From NCBI RefSeq assembly GCF_013302895.1, contig NZ_VJOK01000001.1:3178052-3213779 (forward strand): DNA of 35,728 bases, read 5' to 3'. The position numbers and the translations under genes are program-made. Shown here in pieces: positions 30,296-35,728 of the stretch; the first letter of the stretch is position 1, and each line of letters starts with the position of its first letter. The DNA comes from Streptomyces albus subsp. chlorinus (lineage in GTDB: Bacteria > Actinomycetota > Actinomycetes > Streptomycetales > Streptomycetaceae). Below the pieces are notes generated by a model, which did no database searches, was not told where the DNA came from, and saw only the letters and a list, made by a program, of their open reading frames with translations.

Positions 30296-30676
30296 TCACG
30301 CCGTGAGGGGGCCTGTCGCGGCGTGCGGGCCGGTGGCCGCCTCCAGATCGGGGTAGCAGTCGAAGAGCCGGCGCACGCCCAGCGCGGACAGCACACGGTT
30401 GACGTGCGAGCCGTCCTCGGCGCCCCGCGCGGGCAGAATCAGCCGCAGCCGCCCCGCGCACGACCGCATCAGCCGGCGTGAGGCGATCAGCACGCCCACC
30501 CCGCTGGAGTCGCAGAAGAGGACGTCGGACAGGTCCAGCACCAGACTTCTGCGCCCCTCGGCCACGGCATCGTGCACGTGCTGCCGCACCGCGGGCGAGG
30601 TGACCAGGTCCAGCTCACCGGAGACCCGGAGCACGGCCCACCCGCCGCGCTCCTCCTCCAGCACCTTCAACGACAC
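30296..30676 (-). CDS. STAS-domain anti-sigma factor antagonist
   Basis: This 126-residue protein consists of one STAS domain (RsbV/SpoIIAA-like). LRVSGELDLVTSPAV opens it, and LDLSDVLFCDSSGVGVLIASRR holds the phosphorylatable Ser (Ser57 or Ser58). Such proteins bind an RsbW-type anti-sigma kinase and free a sigma factor when unphosphorylated. The GTG at 30676 with AGGGG nine bases upstream gives a normal-length protein. The frame is open farther upstream but that part looks non-coding. It is divergent from the ECF sigma gene at 31076. An RsbW-like protein lies 6 kb away at 23644, but a direct partnership is only a possibility. Confidence 0.9.
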   Translation of the reverse strand: MSLKVLEEERGGWAVLRVSGELDLVTSPAVRQHVHDAVAEGRRSLVLDLSDVLFCDSSGVGVLIASRRLMRSCAGRLRLILPARGAEDGSHVNRVLSALGVRRLFDCYPDLEAATGPHAATGPLTA

Positions 30677-31075
30677 TCCCCGCAACCCCTTCGTCGATCG
30701 CCTACAAGCAGTCGGCTGCCCTGCGCGTCCCCTCCAAAACTGGTCCCAGGGAACGACCCTATGCGGTCCTGAGGTATTACCCGGGGGAACCTGCGGGAAC
30801 TTATGGTCACGCCCGCATAACTCTCCACAGCACGCGCCTCTTCCCCCTCTGGACTCCCCCTCATCCCCCTCCGCCACACGCTCTGCGTGACGGAAATCGC
30901 ACGGTGAGCAACCAGCACCGGGCGCACGTTGCGGCAAAGGGGCGTGCGCTGTCAGCGGGTCGCACTACATTCAGGGGGTTGACGGGCATCACAAGGGCGG
31001 AAGCGGAACCGCCGAGACCGGACCCGCCGCGCACCACCAGGGGTGGACGACGGGGTTCGAGGGCTGGGGGCCAGG
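30677..31075. other. Divergent promoter region, STAS / ECF sigma
   Basis: About 400 bases lie between the STAS and ECF sigma starts, with lower GC than the flanks around 30770-30900. I see no supported gene. The spacing and composition fit two divergent promoters. I could not assign -35 and -10 boxes with confidence. Confidence 0.5.
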
Positions 31076-31648
31076 ATGGCGAACGACACACCACCGCGCT
31101 GGGACCGGAAGATGCAGCAGCGCCTCGCACGCGGCGAAGCGGCGGCGCTCGGCGAGCTGTACGACCGCTTCGCCTCACTGGTGCACGGCCTCGCGCACCG
31201 CATCCTGGACGACGACGAGGCCGCCGACCACGCCACCCGCGACGTCTTCGCCTACATCTGGGAGCACCCGCACGCCTTCGACCCGCGCGAGGGGCCGATG
31301 CGCTCCTGGATCGCGGCGCTGACCCAGCGGACGGCCACCAGCAGGCTGCGCCGCAAGCAGCGCAGCCACGGGCCCTGCTCCCCGGAACAGGCCGAGCGGA
31401 TCGAGGAGCAGGTACGGGCCGCCGCCACCGCGGCCCGCGCCGACTACATCGTCACCTCCATGCCCTCCTCCCTGCGCGCCGCGCTGGAACTGGCCTACTT
31501 CCAGCGCCACGACTACCGCCAGACGGCGCGCACCCTGGGCGTCACCGAGGACGAGGCCCGGCGCCGGCTGCGCCTGGGGCTCCAGCTCCTGTCCTCCGCC
31601 ATGACGCAGCCCGCCATGGCGCCGCCCGCCCCGGGGAGCCGCCCGTGA
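31076..31648 (+). CDS. ECF-type RNA polymerase sigma factor
   Basis: This 190-residue sigma factor has region 2 at about residues 25-95 (LGELYDRFASLVHGLAHRIL, then DVFAYIWEHPHAFDP and MRSWIAALTQRTATSRLRRK). Region 4 is at about 125-175 (SLRAALELAYFQRHDYRQTA, then LGVTEDEARRRLRLGL). The ATG at 31076 follows GGGGGCCAGG. A GTG at 31043 would add 11 residues without family support. Its TGA overlaps the GTG of the next gene (GTGA at 31645-31648), so it is coupled to the zinc-finger protein, its expected anti-sigma factor. Confidence 0.92.
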   Translation: MANDTPPRWDRKMQQRLARGEAAALGELYDRFASLVHGLAHRILDDDEAADHATRDVFAYIWEHPHAFDPREGPMRSWIAALTQRTATSRLRRKQRSHGPCSPEQAERIEEQVRAAATAARADYIVTSMPSSLRAALELAYFQRHDYRQTARTLGVTEDEARRRLRLGLQLLSSAMTQPAMAPPAPGSRP

Positions 31649-32854
31649 ACGGCCCCGACGACCCGGACAGGCCCGGCGGGGACGGCACGCACGAGCCGCA
31701 CGCGCTGCCGCGGCTCGACCACACGGTGCTCAAGTCCCTCCTCGGCGCCTGGGCGCTGGCCGCCTGCCCGGCGGAGGAGACCGCCGCGGTGGAGGCCCAT
31801 CTGACCGACTGCGCGCCCTGCGCCGAGGAGGCGCTGCGGCTGCGCGACGCCGTCGGACTGCTGCACGGCGAGGACAACCTCGACCTCGATCCGGCGCTGC
31901 GCTCCCAGGTCCTCGAAGGCTGCCTCGACCGCCGCCCCGCCCGCATCCCGGTGCCCGTCTGGGCGGCTCCCTACGACGCGGAGACCGCCCGCCTCGACGC
32001 GCTGCTGCGGGACATGGCCGAGGAGGAGTGGCGCGCACCGGTGCGGCTGCGCTGGTTCGACAGCGAACGGGAGGCCGCCCGCGAGACGACGGTGGCCGGT
32101 GTCCTCGGCCACCTGCTCGCGGTCGACGGGCTGGTCGCGGCCGGCCTCGGGCTTCCCGACCCGCTGCCCGCCCGGTCCCTGCCCGTCGAGTACGACGCGG
32201 GGCCGCGGGCGCGGACGGAGGTCTACTGGTCGCTGGGTGACGCCGCCGCGCACGCGCACGCGGCGCGGCTGCCGTGGCGGGAGCAGAGCCACGCCATGAT
32301 CCGCGACGTGTCGTTCCTCGCCGCCGACCACGGCGGCGCCCCGGGCGAGGACCTCCCGCGCGACCGGCTCGTCTCCTTCGGCGGCTTCTCGCTGCCCCTG
32401 CGCGACGCGTTCCTGGACCGCGCCTTCGAGTGCTGGATGCACGCCGAGGACATCGCGGAAGCCGTCGACTACCCCTACGGCCCGCCCGTCCCCGGCCATC
32501 TCAACCTGCTCGTCGATCTGGCCGCGCGCCGGCTGCCCGGCGCGCTCGCCACCCGCCCGCCGTACGGGGCTCGCCTCGCCCGCCCGGGGACTGGCACCGG
32601 CCGGTGCGCCCGGCCGGACGCTGCACCTTGAGGTCGAGGGCGACGGCGGAGGGGACTGGTACATCCCCCTCGACTCGCCCGGCGCCCGCGCCTCCCCGGA
32701 CGACGAGGTCGCCCACGTCGCGCTGGACGTCCTGGAGTTCTGCCAGCTGGCGGCGGGGCACGTCCCGCCGCTGGAGGCCGCCGTCGGCCAGGACGGCGAC
32801 CACGAGGCCGTCCGCGACATCCTCTACACCGTCGCCTCCCTCTCCCGGATGTGA
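31645..32854 (+). pseudogene. Zinc-finger anti-sigma / maleylpyruvate-isomerase-like protein, frameshifted
   Basis: The N-terminus has a zinc-finger anti-sigma motif, AHLTDCAPC (His52, Cys56, Cys59). It is followed by a maleylpyruvate isomerase/mycothiol-type helical domain (REAARETTVAGVLGHLLAVDG, then FECWMHAEDIAEAVDYPYG). The frame is lost near 32556-32558, where a CCC run occurs in GCCACCCGCCCGCCGTACGG. Without one C the reading becomes ATRRRTGLASPARGLAPAG and continues in the second frame through RTLHLEVEGDGGGDWYIPL to LYTVASLSRM, stop at 32852-32854. That is the family's normal C-terminus. In the frame as given the protein ends at 32631 with a nonsense tail. A sequencing error in the C run is as likely as a real mutation. 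The GTG start overlaps the sigma stop. Confidence 0.85.
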
Positions 32855-32917
32855 ACCGGGGGGAAGGGGGGAGGAGGGCCGGGGCTCCAGCAGGCGGGCG
32901 CGGCGGGTGCCGGGGTG

Positions 32918-33802
32918 TCAGGCGAAGACGACGGTGCGGTTGCCGTTGAGGAGGACCCGGTGCTCGCTGTGCCACTTGACGGCGCGGGCCAGCGCCTGGC
33001 ACTCCACGTCGCGGCCGACGGCCACGAGCTGCTCGGGGGTGACCTCGTGGCCGACCCGCTCGACCTCCTGCTCGATGATCGGGCCCTCGTCCAGGTCGGC
33101 CGTCACATAATGCGCCGTGGCACCGATCAGCTTGACGCCGCGGGCGTGGGCCTGGTGGTAGGGCTTGGCGCCCTTGAAGCTCGGCAGGAAGGAGTGGTGG
33201 ATGTTGATGATCCGCCCCGGCAGCCGCTTGCACAGGTTGTCGGAGAGCACCTGCATGTAGCGGGCGAGGACGACCAGTTCGACGCGCTCCTCCTCGACGA
33301 TCTCCAGCAGCCGCTCCTCGGCGGCCGGCTTGGTGTCCTTCGTCACCGGGATGTGGTGGAAGGGCACGTCGTAGGAGGCGACGAGCTCGGCGAAGTCGGT
33401 GTGGTTGGAGACGACGGCCGCGATCTCGACCGGCAGGGCGCCGGTCCGGGAGCGGAAGAGCAGGTCGTTGAGGCAGTGCCCGAACCTGCTGACCATCAGC
33501 AGGACGCGCATCTTCTCCTCGGCCCGGTGGATCTGCCAGTCCATGCGGAAGGAGTCCCCGACCGCCGAGAAGCTGGCCCGCAGCTTCTCCAGGGTGGTGT
33601 TGCCCGTGAAGTGGACGCGCATGAAGAAGAGCCCGGTGTCGCGGTCCCCGAACTGCTGGCTGTCCTCGATGTTGCAGCCGGTCATGAACAGGTAGCTGGA
33701 GACGGCGTGCACGATGCCCGTGTTGTCCGGGCAGGAGAGGGTGAGGACGAATTGTCCCTGCTGACCTTGCTGGCCGTTTTCCACGGGGTGCGACTCGCTC
33801 AT
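32918..33802 (-). CDS. purU: Formyltetrahydrofolate deformylase
   Basis: This 294-residue enzyme hydrolyses 10-formyltetrahydrofolate to formate and tetrahydrofolate, balancing the one-carbon pool. An N-terminal ACT domain (FVLTLSCPDNTGIVHAVSSYLF, about 18-90) is followed by the formyltransferase-fold domain. The catalytic segments are VVSNHTDF, NIHHSFLPSFKGAKPY and GATAHYVTADLDEGPIIEQ, which contain the Asn, His and Asp of the family. Length is close to that of other PurU proteins. The ATG at 33802 is chosen from the family start. An in-frame upstream start at 33841 would overlap the previous stop. It lies 35 bases after the small protein gene at 33838-34275 and may be cotranscribed with it. 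It is unrelated to the catabolic block. Confidence 0.95.
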   Translation of the reverse strand: MSESHPVENGQQGQQGQFVLTLSCPDNTGIVHAVSSYLFMTGCNIEDSQQFGDRDTGLFFMRVHFTGNTTLEKLRASFSAVGDSFRMDWQIHRAEEKMRVLLMVSRFGHCLNDLLFRSRTGALPVEIAAVVSNHTDFAELVASYDVPFHHIPVTKDTKPAAEERLLEIVEEERVELVVLARYMQVLSDNLCKRLPGRIINIHHSFLPSFKGAKPYHQAHARGVKLIGATAHYVTADLDEGPIIEQEVERVGHEVTPEQLVAVGRDVECQALARAVKWHSEHRVLLNGNRTVVFA

Positions 33803-33837
33803 GGCCTCAAGACTGGCACACCGGGACGGGTGCCCCG

Positions 33838-34275
33838 TCACACCGTCCGCAGCATGATCGCCAGGACCTCCAGGGAGCGCGGCGGCTCGTCCGGGTCGTC
33901 CCCGTCGTTGGTGGCGAGCCTCACATGCGCCTCCCGTGCCGCCCGCACCGCGTCGGGCCAGCCCTGGTGCGCCAGATACGAGGCGACGGGGGCGTCGGGG
34001 CCCACCTCGTGCATGATCCGCAGCACCCGGAGGACGGCCGCGTCCACCAGCTCGGCCTCATGGGCGTCCCGGAAGATCGACCCCACGTACTTCTCGGCGG
34101 ACCAGTTGTCCAGCCAGGTGTCCTCGACCAGGCGGTAGACGGCGTCCGTCACATCGCCGTAGCCGGGAAGCCCGGCCAGCCAGCACTCCTGCTGGAAGGT
34201 CTGGTCGGAGAGCATGTGCAGCGCCGAGCGCACGTTGCTGCGCCAGCGCCACCAGGGCACGTCGTTGACAGGCAT
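33838..34275 (-). CDS. Conserved Streptomyces protein of unknown function (SCO4402-like)
   Basis: This is a small acidic protein of about 145 residues, beginning MPVNDVPWWRWRSNVRSALHM and containing GYGDVTDAVYRLVEDTWLDNWSAEKYVG. From memory it resembles a family labelled SCO4402 in public Streptomyces annotation, located next to purU. I cannot verify this here. No catalytic motif, signal peptide or membrane segment is visible. The composition suggests a soluble helical protein. The ATG at 34275 is preferred because the conserved sequence begins there. An upstream ATG at 34338 would add 21 basic residues. It reads toward purU with a 35-base gap. The function is unknown. Confidence 0.8.
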   Translation of the reverse strand: MPVNDVPWWRWRSNVRSALHMLSDQTFQQECWLAGLPGYGDVTDAVYRLVEDTWLDNWSAEKYVGSIFRDAHEAELVDAAVLRVLRIMHEVGPDAPVASYLAHQGWPDAVRAAREAHVRLATNDGDDPDEPPRSLEVLAIMLRTV

Positions 34276-34464
34276 GCCGCCTATGGTGGTGGAACGACGG
34301 CCACGTCGGGAAGACTTCGCGGTACCTGCTTGCTGCATGGTCACCGACCATACGTTCCGACCGGGCACCCCACCGGCGGGGGCCCCGGCGGCCGGAAGCC
34401 CCGCTCCGACCCCGCTCTCCGGGCCCGGCTTTCCGGCCCCGCCCCGCGGGCGGGAGGGCGGACG

Positions 34465-35728
34465 TCACAGCTCGCCGAACTGCCGCTCCTTGAGGCCGTA
34501 CTTCGTCGCCGTCGGGTTCCACAGCCTGGCCGCCTTCTTCTTGGCGGCGGTCGCCGCGCCGCTCGCGGTGTTGCCCAGCGCGGTCTGCCGGGTCAGCTTC
34601 GCCTTGCCCTTGTGGCAGCCCTTCTTGCGGGCCACCTGACCCGCCCAGGCCGCGTAGTGGTTGTCGGCGGAGGCCGAGGACTGCCAGGCGCTCTTGAGCG
34701 CGGCGTTCAGCTCGGTGCTGTTCGCGATGGCGTCCGTCTTCAGCTCGCCGAGGCGCCGCACCAGGCCGTTGCGCTGCCTGGCCGCCGCCCGCAGATCCGC
34801 GGCGGCCTTGCCCAGCGCCTTGCAGGTCCTGATGTTCTCCACGGAACGGATCACCGTGGCGCGGCTGTTGTTGCTGTCGGCCAGCAGCGCGTCCAGCTTC
34901 CTGGCCTGCGTCTCGGCCGGGTCCGGCGCCTTGGAGCTCTTCTCGCCCGCGGGCTCGCTGGAGGCCCGCGGCTTGCTGTCGCCCCCGCCGTCGTCGCCGC
35001 CCGCGAGCAGCAGGCCGACCACCAGACCGATCGCCGCGACCCCCACGAGGCCGCCGGCGATCAGCAGCCCGGAGGGCGTCCGGCGCCGCTCCCGGTCGGC
35101 ACCGCGCCGGGCCGCGGCCCGGCCGCCCTGCGGCTCGTGCTGCTGCGAGCCCGGCTGCGGATAGCCGTAGCCGCCCGGTTGCGACCCCGGCTGGGGATAG
35201 CCGTAACCCGGCCGTGCGCCCGGTTGCGGTCCCGGCTGCGACCCCGGCTGGGGATAGCCGTACCCGGCACGCGGAGCGGCACCGGGCTGCGGGTAGCCGT
35301 AGCCGGCGCGCGGGGACGTCTGCTGGGCGGCGGCCTGGTCGAAGACGGGCAGGCTCTGCGTGGAGCCCGGCTCGTCCCCTCCGGCCGTCCGCGCGCCGGG
35401 CTTGGCGGTGGGGGACGAGGACGGCCCGTCGGAGCGGAAGAGGCCCTCGAACTCGGGCAGCGGGCGCCGGGTACCGGGCTCGCCGCCCCCGCCCGCGGAA
35501 CCGTCACCGTCGGAGGGCAGCGGGGCGGGGATCACCTGCGTCGCCTCGGAGTCGCCGCCCCCCTGGACGCCCGGGACCGGAGGCAGGTACTGCGTCGCCT
35601 CGCTGTCCGGCCCGCCACTCACCGGCCCGGCGGGCTGCGGCGGAAGGAGCTGGGTGCCGTCCTCGGACCCGGGCGGCGGCGGCGCTTGCGGGTCCTCGGC
35701 CGGGAACGGCGGGAAGAACTGCGTGGCC
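34465..35728 (-). CDS. Repeat-rich single-pass membrane protein, N-terminus outside window
   Basis: The frame stays open to the right window edge, so the true start lies outside. The visible 420 residues begin with a Pro-rich region that repeats an (A/G/S)TQxxPP-like motif five times: ATQFFPP, GTQLLPP, ATQYLPP, ATQVIPA and STQSLPV. Several copies of a GYGYPQPG unit follow. One membrane segment (GLLIAGGLVGVAAIGLVVGLLLAGG) comes after an Arg-rich stretch, so the repeats should be cytoplasmic. The C-terminal part of about 190 residues is charged and helical and would be outside. It has no recognised enzymatic motif. The spaced Thr-Gln motifs resemble Thr-phosphorylation or FHA-ligand sites of actinobacterial membrane proteins, but this is speculative. 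Confidence 0.82.
   Translation of the reverse strand, partial: ATQFFPPFPAEDPQAPPPPGSEDGTQLLPPQPAGPVSGGPDSEATQYLPPVPGVQGGGDSEATQVIPAPLPSDGDGSAGGGGEPGTRRPLPEFEGLFRSDGPSSSPTAKPGARTAGGDEPGSTQSLPVFDQAAAQQTSPRAGYGYPQPGAAPRAGYGYPQPGSQPGPQPGARPGYGYPQPGSQPGGYGYPQPGSQQHEPQGGRAAARRGADRERRRTPSGLLIAGGLVGVAAIGLVVGLLLAGGDDGGGDSKPRASSEPAGEKSSKAPDPAETQARKLDALLADSNNSRATVIRSVENIRTCKALGKAAADLRAAARQRNGLVRRLGELKTDAIANSTELNAALKSAWQSSASADNHYAAWAGQVARKKGCHKGKAKLTRQTALGNTASGAATAAKKKAARLWNPTATKYGLKERQFGEL

Noticed and set aside
30755..30810. Sigma-B-like promoter before the STAS gene
   Set aside because: GTTC, a 14-base spacer and GGGTAA on the minus strand come close, but the upstream box does not fit GNNT and I could not place a start point.
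1..35728. Mobile element or recent island
   Set aside because: No transposase, integrase, tRNA gene or flanking repeat was found, and base composition is even apart from the minisatellites.

Overview
The window looks like a chromosomal segment of a Streptomyces or a close relative. GC is very high, third codon positions are almost always G or C, GTG starts and stop/start overlaps are common, and the gene types (Ser/Thr kinase, GlxA-type regulators, RsbW-like ATPase, STAS antagonist, ECF sigma with zinc-finger partner) are typical. I count 31 protein genes, one of them frameshifted and two cut by the window edges. I saw no rRNA, tRNA, IS element, phage gene or CRISPR array.

Layout. 1-1313: a Ser/Thr kinase cut by the left edge and a TetR-family repressor. 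2156-12671: acyl-CoA dehydrogenase + F420-type reductase, Ltp-like thiolase fold enzyme, GNAT, DUF35 protein, FAD monooxygenase, ADP-forming acyl-CoA ligase, PaaG-like crotonase and flavin reductase. 12655-17026: an apparently separate module (NAD(P)H:quinone reductase-like protein, MFS transporter, two tandem GlxA regulators). 17184-23368: alcohol dehydrogenase, aldehyde dehydrogenase, acyl-CoA dehydrogenase and MFE-type SDR in one leftward run, then a divergent cyclase-family hydrolase. 23644-24477: RsbW-like ATPase. 24915-30253: two adjacent acyl-CoA dehydrogenases and an amidohydrolase (leftward), and a divergent AMP-forming acyl-CoA ligase. 30296-35728: STAS protein, ECF sigma, frameshifted zinc-finger partner, purU, a small conserved protein and a repeat-rich membrane protein cut by the right edge.

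Main result. Eight copies of one palindrome, CTGACGNNNCGTCAG with A/T-rich flanks, lie between 4.2 and 28.6 kb. Each is upstream of a catabolic gene or operon, and five sit 29-36 bp before the start codon. Together they could control about 15 genes. The motif does not match the KstR or KstR2 operators as I remember them. The TetR gene at 1314 is the obvious candidate regulator, and a degenerate copy of the motif overlaps its own start codon.

How the genes may work together (inference). Two CoA ligases could activate an acid. Heteromeric acyl-CoA dehydrogenases of the FadE26/FadE27 type would desaturate it. An MFE-type SDR and a PaaG-like isomerase would process the product. An Ltp/DUF35 pair would do a retro-aldol cleavage, and the aldehyde would be handled by the aldehyde and alcohol dehydrogenases. 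This resembles actinobacterial sterol side-chain degradation, but there is no MaoC hydratase, no Mce uptake system and no ring-cleavage set here, so the substrate is unknown.

A second theme is minisatellite expansion. Short GC-rich tandem repeats occur downstream of stop codons (periods 19, 22, 23, 24, 29 bp) and inside genes in multiples of three. The coding expansions give low-complexity inserts in several enzymes of the putative regulon.
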